Shown piece by piece: positions 34,696 to 44,773 of a stretch of 64,000 bases of DNA (its first letter is position 1; each line of letters opens with the position of its first letter). Source of the stretch: Cavia porcellus (taxonomy: Eukaryota; Chordata; Mammalia; Rodentia; Caviidae); contig NW_026947503.1 in assembly GCF_034190915.1 (NCBI RefSeq), positions 25,936,532-26,000,531 on the forward strand, given 5' to 3'. The notes beneath the pieces were generated by a model that did no database searches, was not told the DNA's origin, and was given only the letters and a program-made list of their open reading frames with translations. Both the position numbers and the translations under genes were made by a program.

Positions 34696-36576
34696 TCTTT
34701 GGTGGATCTGCTCATTAAGGGGGCTCTGGAACACCCTGATGGAGGCAGCATCTCCTGGAGCATGAATGGATTTCTGGGCTGCCCTCATGTGCCCTAGCTG
34801 GTAGAAATGCACCACTGAGCCTTTCTCCAGTTACAGAAGATAAGCCTACACAGCAGCAGCCCAGTTTGACATGGTAGATGTACCCTATTCACCATCTTGA
34901 TCATGGTTTAGGTATAGAATAGAGATGATTCTAAATACAAATAAAACTCATTTATACTACAAGTCCAAGTATCAACAGTTTAAATGTTGAAATGCTTGAA
35001 CTTGACTTTTGACCTTGCCTAGAAATTTTCATAGAAATCAGAATACACCAAATTATCCACAGTGGCAAATTAACCCTCGAATGGCATGAGAAACGAGCAA
35101 AGTTCTGAACTGAATATTCAGTGCTTGAGGCATATGACAAAAACATGGCATGAATTTGGGTTGAGCAAAAATTTTGGGTTATCACCAATGTCTAGTTGAT
35201 CTATATATGTATTCATATATTATATATATATTTCTTTAGAAATGCAATTTTACAGCTGATTTTTAAAAAGCTAATAGAAAAGTAGAAACTGGCAATTATT
35301 TTTACATGTTTCCCCCACCCACAAATGAAGCCCTGTTAAGATGTAGCAATTACATGAAGATCAGGCTGTAAATTCCTCTACAAATTCTTTGGTTCTGTAG
35401 TTCAGGAGAGGATGTGTCAAGAAGACCCCTACCCCTGATCCTCGCTACTTTTCCCTCCCCTGATGATGAGACTCTGAATATAGAAGGTACCAAGTCTAAG
35501 AGTTAAGAATAAAACATTCAAGTGACAACATCATTCTCCATGCTCTGTTGGGCAGAGAGGAGAATCATGCAGTATCCCTACATCTTACACCTGGAGTCTG
35601 TGGAACCTTTTGAGAGATTCCACATTGGGGTAAAAAGCCATAAAACAAAATTAAAAGCAAACAATAAAATCAAATAAATGACCCTTTCCTTTTGTTGCTC
35701 AGAGAAACAAAATTAATTACCTTTGTACAGATCAATGGTGCTAATAGTATTTTAGCCAGGCAAAAGAAGATAATGAACTGAAACAAAAGGTGTGAGAAAT
35801 CCTCATCTTTGGTATTGTAGCTGTTGAGGTTTCTGTTGCTCTGTTCCGTGTTCTTTTGAAAAACTGCATAGGCACAAATTAAAGACAATCTTCAACTTTA
35901 AGATTACCGTGTGAGTTGTCAAATGAAGCAGCAGCCATTCAGGCTCTTCCTTACTTTAATTCTTGTCTCAACCCTTTCTTTCAAATCTGCTTCCAATAAA
36001 TGTCCCAAGAGGTCTGTTTGAACACAGTGTGTCTTGCTGTTTTTTGGTTTTTGTGGGTTTTCTTTTTTTCTGGCATGCTTCCTTCTTGTTGATGGTGATT
36101 TCCATTGATTCACGGATTTCTTTATTCATTTAATGGGACAGTTCTGTTGCAGAAGTAGGTGCAGAAAAAGTTTCTTTGGTTTCGATTAAGTAATTCATAA
36201 AAAAGTTAGTCTTAAGTGTCTGTAAAGAATCGTTATAGCTTTTGAACACCCCCGTGGTGCCCACCTGGGGCCGTTCACTGGTAAATATGCACATCTGACC
36301 TTTGCAATCTCCCAGAGCTTGTGGGTGCTCTTCTGCTTTCTGAGGGAAGGTGATAGCCAGGACCCTGTGCTGGCGTGGTAAAGCCACTGCCTGGTGGCTT
36401 GGCTAACGTCCTTGGCATAGCTGGTCTGCTCAGCCTGATGGTAAGCCAAATGCAAGAGCTGAATGCCATTTGGAGTTGCAGAGGTTTTCCGATTTCTAAA
36501 AGTAATCACAGTATTTTTAGGCTAGAAAATGGCAAGTAATAAATGTCTTTGGTTTGCAGTATTCTGCTTCTTTGGT
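34696..36576 (-). promoter_or_regulatory. ONECUT2: Six further miR-9 8-mer sites in ONECUT2 3' UTR
   Basis: Minus-strand ACCAAAGA is found at 34696-34703, 35386-35393, 35806-35813, 36173-36180, 36546-36553 and 36569-36576. The last two are 15 bases apart, within the range reported for cooperative miRNA action. One more copy at 25795-25802 lies in the UTR only if the distal poly(A) site is used. Confidence 0.75.
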
Positions 36577-37714
36577 GTGCTGTGTTTTCTCCAGATTTTT
36601 TCAGTTGTTTTGCAAGGATGAGTCAACAATGGAAGAGAGTTAAGACTAGATGACAGTCATGAGCAACATGTATAATAGTTTGATTTATTATTGTTTCTAG
36701 AAAACACTAGGAATATTCCTATTAATGGGATGGATGCGTGAACAACATAAATTAGAAAGAATGAGAATGAATTAGGTGGTGGTCATAAAATGCACAATAG
36801 GAGGAACCAGATGACTGATAACCCAGGACACATTAATGATCGTTAAAACAAATCTAGATCTTTTAAAATGCCACATTTGCTCCACACACTGTAACAGTTA
36901 AGTTGGCCTCCTGAGTGTGCATCTGCACTACGTACAAACAAAATTTGTAGCAAACTGCAAAATGTGCTTGAAGCCATATTCTCAATGATTTCATTAACAG
37001 GCGTCTTGAAAATCCAGATGCAATGAATCCAGAACCTTCCTTATTTCTGTTTATTTTTGTTGTGCTTGACATTTTGAGCTCAAGTGAAATGATCCATTGT
37101 TTTTTGATTTTTTTGACAGATCCAAGACCATATGAGATTTCCAGGAGGTAAAGAAAAGACTGTAAACTGGATCAACTTAAAGCTTTCTAACTCATTCAAT
37201 GAAAAGATGCCTGAGTTGGAAAACAGGTCCTTGGACTTTTATTTTTTTTTAGACTTCCATATTTAAAACTTGTGCTCAGTCATTACTATTCTGAAATTTT
37301 AAATGGTATGGCTGTGAACTTTGGAATACTGTGATACAATGAAGCTAAGCACTTGAAAAGCAAATGGGGTCATTCTTGTTACTAGAGTCTTCTCTTACTG
37401 TAGTATCTTGGAAGCCTAAACTCAGAGTCCTTAAATGGGCCAAATTCTCACTGGTACCTGTGGGGATTCTGATTGTAAGGGGCTGACAGGACCCGAAGTG
37501 GTTATGTTGACACTTTCAGCAATCCTGAGCTTGGCTGACATCATACCGCAATTAACCGGCTCCAGGAAGGCCCCATTTGGGTTTCTGGGTTGCTTAGCAT
37601 GCTCAGAAGACAGTGTCTGGTTCAAAGAGATTAATTTTCAGCTTGCACTCAGACTCTGTAGCCATTAAAAACAAAAAAAGAACACCTGGCCTATGATTAC
37701 AGCTAGAACAGAAG

Positions 37715-37720
37715 TTTATT
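37715..37720 (-). terminator. ONECUT2: Proximal poly(A) signal candidate
   Basis: AATAAA on the minus strand (TTTATT on plus) lies about 135 nt after the ONECUT2 stop codon. Use here would make a transcript lacking almost all miR-9 sites. Only the hexamer is visible. Usage is unknown. Confidence 0.35.
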
Positions 37721-37855
37721 TTCAAGAGAATTGTGCTTTCAAATCACCAGTGAAGGGCCCCAGCTAAGTATCTGGTGTCTTTTTCCTTAATATTTTCTTT
37801 TAGCTTCTGTTTTCCTCATTTGGAGGCGACTTGTGCCCAGGTGAGAGTCCTTCTG

Positions 37856-38142
37856 TCATGCTTTGGTACAAGTGCTGGAGGTGGCCGAGGAGCCCCCTGT
37901 GCTCAGGTCATCCTGCCACTTCTCCAGGCTGCGGCGCCGGGCGTTCATGAAGAAGTTGCTGACTGTGGTGAGCTCTAGGCCCAGCTGCTGAGAAATGGTG
38001 ATCTGCATCTCCTTGGACGGCCGCTTGTTCTCCTTGAAGATGGCAAAGAGCGTTCGGCGTTGGAGGTCGGTGAACACCAGGCGGGATTTCTTCTGGGAAT
38101 TGTTCCTGTCTTTGTTTGGTTCTTGCTCTTTACGTTTGCAGG
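37856..38142 (-). CDS. ONECUT2: ONECUT2 last coding exon: homeodomain and C-terminus
   Basis: The exon encodes the last 95 residues of a Onecut transcription factor, starting A-C-K-R-K-E-Q-E and ending S-T-C-T-K-A before a TGA at 37856-37858. Residues 17-76 form the homeodomain. Recognition helix 3 reads V-S-N-F-F-M-N-A-R-R-R, with the Onecut-specific Phe48 and Met50 pair and the invariant Asn51. The stretch E-P-N-K-D-R-N-N-S-Q-K-K-S-R-L-V-F-T-D-L fits ONECUT2 rather than ONECUT1 or ONECUT3, from memory of the paralogs. The exon begins at 38142 after a CAAG acceptor, with codon one split (G|CC). The open frame continues into the intron to 38236, but that extension is non-coding. The cut domain is in the upstream exon, outside the window. 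Onecut proteins bind DNA in the nucleus through cut and homeo domains and act in liver, pancreas, retina and motor-neuron programmes. One C-terminal Ser appears as Ala (SSATSS), a minor change if my recollection of the orthologue is right. Confidence 0.97.
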
Positions 38143-38176
38143 CTTGAAAGGAAAAGAGAAGGAGGAGAGGAGTCAG
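38143..38176 (-). promoter_or_regulatory. ONECUT2: ONECUT2 terminal-exon splice acceptor and polypyrimidine tract
   Basis: On the minus strand the intron ends with about 25 nt that are nearly all C/T (CTCCTCTCCTCC, TTCTCTTTTCC) and then TTTCAAG. A possible branch-point CTGAC lies just upstream (about 38172-38176). The AG at 38143-38144 sets the exon start. It is the only AG compatible with the conserved protein join. The acceptor uses AAG rather than the commoner CAG. Confidence 0.85.
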
Positions 38177-39086
38177 TGCAGTGTGAGGACCGGCACCAGA
38201 AGGCGATCCATTGAAAACATTGACAGAGCCAAACAAGGAGATGTAAACCGTTAAGCTTTATTGTGCTTTATTTAAGACTGTCAATACCCAGCCTTCCCAG
38301 TCCATCACAGGTGATGGACGGCATCTGTTTGCTACTGGGAGAGGGGAGAGAGGAAAGACAGGGCTGGGCTACACAGTCCAGTCCGGAACCCTCTGTAGTT
38401 GTCTTTCTCTTTTAGTTCCTGTCTCTCAGTACAGCCTTAACATCCTTTATTTCTGAAATCCAATGCTGCAAAAGGAGGGAAGACTCCAGCCCTCCCCCCA
38501 ACCCCAAGGATGACTGAAGAAATGGTTCCTCTTTCATACTTTCTAGAATTGTTTTCAGTTGAGCTGAAATTACCTCTGGAATCAAAACTTAAAGGTGCAA
38601 TTTTTTTTCACAATCAAGGTTTCTGCCTGAGACTTCAAAAATTGTTAAGGGAGTGATATTAGAAGTGACAGTGTGATGCTGGTGTTGTGACTCACAGCCC
38701 CGTCAACTAGACTTTTTGAAGAATTAAAACAAAGCACAAATCCAGAGAAGGGTAGACCATATGACACTTGGCTTAGCCAGCTCTATTGTGGTTTGTCAGA
38801 AGTGAAGCTGGTACATGAAGACAGGGGTAAGCGTGGAGGAGAAGCTCAAAGCCTTGGCTGTGCCGCTATCATACCCAGTCCACACCTCTCCATGCCAGCA
38901 CATTAATTTATACATCATTACCACTCGTTTAAATCATAAATCCCTACAGGGCAGTAACAAGGTTTAACAATCTTGACTGACTCTTTTTGGAGCTGTGGAC
39001 AAATAGCATTCTGACTCAGGGAATCGGTATACTTCTTAGATTCTGTTTCTCAGAAAGGTGACTTATAAAGGTTAAATAATATAGTA

Positions 39087-39177
39087 GGCGCTGGGGATTT
39101 AGCTCAGCGGCATAAGCACCTGCCTTGCAAGCAGGCAGTCGTGAGTTTGATCCCTGGTACCGATAAAAACAAAAAAA
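39087..39177 (+). mobile_element. ID SINE whose A-rich tail hosts an L1
   Basis: Young-type ID body: TTTAGCTCAGCGG (A box), CCTTGCAAGCAGG (anticodon stem-loop-like) and GTGAGTTTGATCC (B box), then GGTACCGATAAAAACAAAAAAAG. Its outer 12-bp TSD AATAATATAGTA is at 39075-39086, but the matching copy is at 40103-40114. An L1 lies between the ID body and its right-hand TSD. Confidence 0.9.
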
Positions 39178-40092
39178 GATTTATTTCACTTATGAGTATG
39201 GTCTCAAGCTGAGCCCATTTATTGATAAATATCTCAATGTGATCCTTCTTTATAGCTGAATAATACTCCATTGTATAGAAATACCACAACTTTTTTATCC
39301 ATTCCTCAGTTTGAAGTCCTGTAATACTCCCACGATTGATCTTGTTTTGACTGATTAGACTCTGTTCCATTCTGTATGATAGTATCAAGTTTGAGGGTAT
39401 AGGCAACTACTTTGAAGGCAATAAGATTCACTAAGATGCCCATTCTGGTTTGACTATTGTCTCCTTTGGAAGTCCTGTAATGTTTACAATGCCTAAGTTT
39501 TAATGGTCTTGTTCTCTACTGTTTTGTCCAACTTTATAATATCTAATGAGATAGACAATTCTTTTTAAGGAAACAAGAGACAACGTTGATAACCTTTGTT
39601 GATAACCTTGTACTCTGTTCTACACCATGTGCTATGTCTATCCTTGCTTTTGACTGACAGCTTTGTTTTGCCATATTTGACTTTATTCTCTCCCCCCCCA
39701 AAAAAAGTAATAAGAACTAAGGAGTAATAAAATCCAAAATGTGTAAATTTTGTTGTAAAAAAGAGAGGGGAAAAAAAAGAGCTCTAACGGATATAACAGC
39801 AAGTGTGTTTAGGGGTGTTAAATAGCTGACTATATTAATGTTTTTGGATCACTGAACACAGCTGTTTGCAGTCTCTCTGTTTGAATGTCCACTTTGTATT
39901 CTTTGATACTGTGACTTGAGCAACTATTTCCAAGATGATAATATGTAATCTATTAACAGGTGATTTCTTACTGTTATGCTTTTTTTTTTTTTGTAGTTCT
40001 GTATTACGTGTATCCTTACACCGCTTTGTTTTGTTTTGTGTTTTTCTCTTTTTCCTCTTAAATAAAATTTAAAAAAAAAGAAAAGAAAAAAG
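39178..40092 (+). mobile_element. 5'-inverted L1 3' end nested in the ID tail
   Basis: 39178-39307 is reverse-strand L1 ORF2 C-terminus ('EEWIKKLWYFYTMEYYSAIK' is encoded on the minus strand). 39308-40070 is forward L1 3' UTR ending TAAATAAAATTTAAAAAAAAAG. This head-to-head arrangement is the classic product of twin-primed reverse transcription. A-rich sequence and 'GACCAACAAAC', resembling the normal ID tail, follow to the shared right TSD. Orientation refers to the 3' UTR part. Confidence 0.85.
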
Positions 40093-40466
40093 ACCAACAA
40101 ACAATAATATAGTAAATACAAATTTCAAGGTTAAAACATGACAATGTGGGTTAAAAATTTCACTTGAAAGAATTCCCAGCTCCCCTGGGAGTGTTATACA
40201 GTCTCAATACAGCAAACTGGGGAGAGACAGGGAGGATAGAACTGGATAGGGCAGTCTCCTTCAAAATCAAATTCTACAGGATATCTAGCGTCCAGGCTGA
40301 GACTCTCTTCACTTGAACAGATGCTACCTGTAGCAGCTCTGGTTTATAGGTATGACCTCTTAGTCACTGGTCCAGGCATTTCCTATCTGTTGTTTCCTGC
40401 AGGGCCTGTGAACAGAAAACACCCACCTCACTGTATCAAAGAAATAAATACCCTTCCTGAGTTAGA

Positions 40467-40830
40467 CCTTAGGATTTGTTATGATCTGAATATCTGTGTC
40501 CTCCCAAAATTCCTTGTTGAAACCCAAAGTAATGGTATTAGGATGTGGAACTTCTCAGAGATGATCAGATCATGGAGGTAGAGCCCTCATGAATAGGATT
40601 AGTGCCCTTACAAGACTCCTGAAAGACAGACCTTTTGCCCTTTCTACCATCTGAAGACATGTGAAGAGTCGGAGAACCAGAAAGCAAGCCTTTACCAGAC
40701 ACTGAATTTATTAGCATCTTGGTCTTCAACTTCTCATCCTCTAGAACTATGGGAAATAAATTTCTGTCATTATAATAGTTTATAGTGTTTTTCCATAGCA
40801 GCCCAAATCCACCAAGACAGGATTTAATGC
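40467..40830 (+). repeat. Ancient LTR-like repeat (MaLR-like)
   Basis: Landmarks in order: 'tgatctgaatatctgtgtcctcccaaaattcc', 'ttgttgaaaccc', 'gagccctcatgaataggattagtgccctta', 'ccagacactgaatttattagcatcttggtcttcaacttctc', 'ctctagaactatgggaaataaatttctgtcattataa', 'catagcagcccaaatccaccaagacag'. The poly(A) motif near the end and the overall order fit an old mammalian LTR. The family name is uncertain. Confidence 0.6.
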
Positions 40831-41524
40831 GAGAACAACACTCACATAAAAGATACTTCGGACCTTCCCCCACCTAACTGGCCACTCTGCTTGGTGTGTG
40901 TGTCGCACCACAGAAACTGCTAGTGAAACAAATGAAATGCATGACACCTTCAAAGGCCAGGAAGACGAAAGCTTCCCTCTGCTGGGCGGTGTCAACTTGG
41001 ATAAAGTCTTTCACCCTGATTGTTCTTCTTTCATTTTTAAAAGTAATCCTGTTACTTTTGAAAATTAAGCATACACACACAAATCCACAAAAACAATATG
41101 TTCCTGTCTTAAAACCTATTCTCTTGGGGTGAGAGCGTCTAGGGCTTTCTCAGATGAGGAGAGCGCTCAGACCGCAAGTCTGCAATCTATTATTGCTACC
41201 CCTTTCTCAGACTTTCCCAGTGAGTACCACTTCTTTGTTCATCCCACAGGATTCTAGCATTTTATTGGATTATGATGATTCCTGCATGGTTGTTGTAATC
41301 TCATGTTGAAACTTTTTGGCCCCATCTCAGTTCTTCCACAACCGAAGGTGAGGGTGAGCAGAAATCATCTGGACAGCTCATTAAAGTGCAGCGGGTGATG
41401 CAGTCAGCTGAGGTAGTATGCAACTCCTCATGAGCTCCCCGCAGAAGCCAAGGTTGTTCTCATGCCTTAGTCTCAGTGACAATGATCCCCTTGACTTCTA
41501 AATTCTCGGAGGAATATCTGATGC

Positions 41525-41695
41525 AACATAAGGGTGGAGCCAGATGTATGGGGTTCAAACATGGGCTCCTCCACCTCCAAGTACTTGACCTGCACAGTAG
41601 TACTTAACCTCTCAAGGCCTGTGATCCTCAGCTGAAAAGGGAAATAATAATGCTCACCTCTCAGTGGGGTAATGTAGGAAATACTTTCCACTTCT
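41525..41695 (+). repeat. MIR SINE fragment
   Basis: 'ggtggagccagatgtatggggttcaaacatgggctcc' is followed by 'agtagtacttaacctctcaaggcctgtgatcctcagctgaaaagggaaataataatgctcacctctcagtggggt', the MIR order of tRNA-related head, core and tail. Confidence 0.7.
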
Positions 41696-41772
41696 CATTG
41701 AATTACCCCAGCCAATCTGAGCTAGGTAGACCACGGAGAATGCTTTTCATTTTAAAAGGAAGTTGATGGTGG

Positions 41773-41872
41773 GGCTAGGGATATAGCTCAGTAGCATAGA
41801 GCCTGCCTGGCAAGTGTGAGGTCACGAGTTTGACTCCTTGTACCAAAACAACCAACCAACCAATCAACCAAA
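41773..41872 (+). mobile_element. Older ID SINE
   Basis: 'ggggctagggatatagctcagtagcata' (A box), 'cctgcctggcaagtgtgagg', then 'cacgagtttgactccttgtacc' (B box) and a (CCAA)n-type tail. Flanks AAAGGAAGTTGATGG and AAAGGAAAATGGATGG resemble a decayed TSD. Confidence 0.75.
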
Positions 41873-43109
41873 AACATCAAAAAAGGAAAATGGATGGAGA
41901 ACTAGGAATGAAGCAACGATCCTGAGGGTATATTCCAGGTTTGCAGCTGACCCAGGGCCAGGCTGTATCTTTCTTATCAGAGTGACCTCAAGCCTAGTTG
42001 CACAGCAGATGGGCTTTCCATGCAAGACTCCCTTTGGGCTCCACTCTGGAGAGCTGATGATTGCAGTACAGGCCCAGGTGACAGATTCTGCTTTCTGCTT
42101 TTATAACCTTCGTCAGCACCTTCTTAGATGTGAGAACCAATGTGCTTACCACACAGCCACTTCAGATCCCCAGACCACTGTTCCTGCCTCCACTTTCTGC
42201 CTGCCTGGTGCTAAGCCTTCATCTGGAGAATTCTGAATAAATAATGGTACGTGATAATCTCCTGATAACAAGATCTGGCCAAATATCTTTTGCAAATATT
42301 GACTAAGGTCCTGTCCTCTGTCAATTTATGCTCCTTTGGATTAACCATGTAGCCCTCAATTTTTACACCAATATTGATTATTCTTCACATAGTGCTGTAT
42401 TTGTGCTTTCAAAGGGGTGATTAGACAGTCTTAATGATTTGTCAAATATATTTGGTGATATATAGAGAGATGCATGTTAGATCTATATATTTAAGAGAAA
42501 AATATTAAAGACTTGAAATGTTCAGCAAACTGCAGAGAAACAGCAAATCAATACACCCTGCTTTTGCCTTCCCAACATCTTTCTGAAACCACCAGATTCT
42601 GTACCAGCAAATGCAAAACTGTAGCCTAGAGTCTGAAAATGTATAACAAGTCCAAAAGTTCAAAAGTCCAAAAAATGAGGCAGTAGGTCTACAACTTTAC
42701 CAGAGTCCAGTTGCCATCCCACAGTTCTGACCTGTTCACAAAAGCAGTTGGTCAAGAGCTGAGAGAATAAACACAAATTTCATTTGCTTTGAAAGTGTAA
42801 GTCAACAGATGGACTGATGTCTGGAAACTGGTTCAAGGTTGTGAACCTCAAAATTCTCAGAAACAAGCTATGAAGACAGCTATCTCCATTACAAAGAGAA
42901 CGTAAATGGGTTTGGCATTGTTAAAACATTACACCCTATAGTCAATATGTACCCAATTCTGAATGACTAATAAAGTATCCAGTGGCTCCTTACAATCCAG
43001 GAATATGTAGAAACACAGCAAAGCAGCAGGATTTCACTGATGTAAGCATCCGCAGCCTTACGTTGGTTAATTTCTTGAGTTCTGGCTACTCAAAGGAAAT
43101 TCTCCAATG

Positions 43110-43633
43110 TAAGTACATGGTGGCAGCAGTTAGAGATGTTATGTCCCAAACCCTGAAGCTTCCAGTCTGAGAAGGAAAGAAGCTACTGTGCAGGAATCTT
43201 CTTTATTCCATATGAATAATTCTGTCACAAATTACCAGACTTGATTCTCTAAAAACAAATGGGAGGCTCTAGCCCAGTATAGGAGGATGGCTCACCAGCG
43301 CTCTGAATTCAGGCTGCAAAATCCCAGTAATGTAGGGATGCTTAGCTCACTGCAGGGAGGACAGGAAGATTCTGCCCTGGTGTTGGGTCATTCTTACTTC
43401 AGGGTCCCCCCAAAGACTCAGGAGGCTAAGAAAGGGTTTGCCAAGTTCAGCTTTAGGCTCCAAGGTTGGATATGGTTGCATATGCCTGCAATCACAGCAC
43501 TTGGGAGGATGAGGAAGGAGGATCATTGTGAATTCGAGGCCAACCTGGGCTACAGAGTGAATGCAAGGTCAGCCTGAACTACATAGTGAGACTTTGTCTC
43601 AGAAAAGCCTAAAAATGAAACAAATCTAGGCTC
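43110..43633 (+). repeat. Left arm of a 524-bp inverted duplication
   Basis: It is the reverse complement of 44774-45297 with only two mismatches found by eye (near 43152, C/A, and near 43325, A/T) and no indels. It begins TAAGTACATGGTGG and ends ATCTAGGCTC. It includes unique-looking DNA (43110-43450) and a B1-type SINE (about 43455-43612). A 96-residue open frame (43287-43577) is present in both arms but has no gene features. Confidence 0.95.
43455..43615 (+). mobile_element. B1-type SINE in left arm
   Basis: 'ggttggatatggttgcatatgcctgcaatcacagcacttgggagg', 'gaggaaggaggatcattgtgaattcgaggccaacctgggctacagagtga', then 'gtcagcctgaactacatagtgagactttgtctcag'. This is the standard B1 order. The extra 'atgcaaggtcagcctgaactac' segment is also in the 61823 copy, so it is a subfamily trait. 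Confidence 0.85.
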
Positions 43634-44693
43634 TTGATTGTTCCTCTAGACATTTTGAATTTGTTTCTCCTCATCCTTCTTCTAGGAGAACCACGGAGGA
43701 TATGTCATGAGTGGATGGTAAGGGGGTGGATGGAGCTCTTCAAATCCCTCTGCTGCTCTTGACTTTCCTTCCTCTCACTGGGAGAGGAGGACCAATGGCT
43801 CATTTCTATGTCAAAGACCTGTGTGCCTGCAATGAGGTAATCTACCTTGGCTGTGATGCCTTTTCTCTTTTTAAAATGAGGAATAAGACTGACTTTCATT
43901 GGTAATTTTGAACCGACTGGGGCAGAAAGGTATGCACAGATCTATATATAATGAGTGAGGCAATAGTCAGCTACTACCTACAAATGCAGGCCCCTTGATA
44001 AACTAATTTTTTTAACCCAGTCAGATCACAGGGTGAAACAGTAAGCAGAGAAGCTGGTCCCAGTTGCAAGTTCTCTCTAAGATCTTGAGAGATGAACTCC
44101 CTCAAGAGGTCAGAAACAGGATGAAGAAAGATATGCCAAAGATATGTTGCTCTTTGTAGCTGATCAATCCAAACCAGAAGAGAGATCATTCCCCCTCAAC
44201 AAAAATTATTATTTTCCCACATCTCCACTCTCAACTCCTTGTATGACCTAATTTGCCTTGGGAAAAGGTGTTGCTGGCATCCTGGGGACTTGGGTCTCCT
44301 CTAACAACCAGGTAACTGAACTGGTCTCTGGCTCTGTCTACTACACACCATGGGTGGCATAAAGGCATCCAGTCTTCCAAGCCAGGGATAATTCGTATCT
44401 GGGATGGACCTCTAGGGCATGCGTGTGTGTAGGGCAAGAAAGGCAGTATTTTGCTGTCCTGGAAGCAGGTACAGGTGTATTTCCCCCTGGATGCCTGGTC
44501 TGTCCTGTAAGTGTATGGCTTTAGCTCTTCAAAGTAATTGAATAATTTTTTTACCTCCCATATCTGGGTCCTCATCTCAGAGTCACAGAACTTCAGGATT
44601 CTTGCAAGATCAGGAGCTGTAAGTTGCTCATGGGGAACTGGAGGCCCAGTGAGGTGAAGGTCAGCTGAAATCAAGGTGTCCTCAGAAGGACTC

Positions 44694-44729
44694 ACATTTT
44701 TGAGAGGAACACAACATTTTTGAGAGGAA
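44694..44729. repeat. 16-bp micro-duplication beside the inverted repeat
   Basis: ACATTTTTGAGAGGAA occurs at 44694-44709 and 44714-44729 (period 20), about 45 bp from the inner boundary of the right arm. Confidence 0.85.
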
Positions 44730-44773
44730 GAGGTTCAGTGACAGCTTTGTTCAACATGGAACAATTAATATTG

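Larger units (their letters stand above)
29630..37738 (-). promoter_or_regulatory. ONECUT2: Four miR-218 seed matches in ONECUT2 3' UTR
   Basis: Minus-strand AAGCACA occurs at 29630-29636, 36963-36969, 37061-37067 and 37732-37738. Three are within the first 0.9 kb after the stop codon. miR-218 is a motor-neuron microRNA and ONECUT2 is expressed in motor neurons. The regulatory link here is inference from seed matches alone. Confidence 0.45.
23295..37855 (-). other. ONECUT2: ONECUT2 3' UTR (very long; distal end provisional)
   Basis: It starts directly after the TGA at 37856. ONECUT2 mRNAs are known for 3' UTRs of more than 10 kb. The region has few SINEs and L1s compared with both flanks, which fits selection on the transcript. 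It has repeated miR-9, let-7 and miR-218 seed matches on the minus strand. The left end is inferred from an AATAAA at 23314-23319 (minus strand). A shorter form could end after ATTAAA at 25931-25936. Open frames antisense to it, such as 34315-34797, have no family support. Three small SINE/L1 insertions are listed separately. Confidence 0.75.

Noticed and set aside
34315..34797. 160-residue open frame on the plus strand as a gene
   Set aside because: It is antisense within the ONECUT2 3' UTR, has no recognisable family, no splice or promoter context and an ordinary length for chance in a GC-richer patch.
38143..38236. Upstream extension of the ONECUT2 open frame to an in-frame ATG
   Set aside because: The extension reads through the polypyrimidine tract and intron. 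The conserved protein join and the AG at 38143-38144 show that the exon starts at 38142.
41838..42236. 132-residue open frame as a gene
   Set aside because: Its start lies in the (CCAA)n tail of an old ID SINE and the rest shows no protein-family signature.
43287..43577. 96-residue open frame, repeated at 44830-45120, as a duplicated gene
   Set aside because: Both copies exist only because the DNA is an inverted duplication. The frame runs through a B1 SINE and has no domain, signal or codon pattern suggesting protein function.
44231..44695. 154-residue minus-strand open frame as a gene
   Set aside because: It lies in the spacer of the inverted duplication, has no recognisable domain, and part of it looks like an old MIR-type repeat. 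No exon signals support it.
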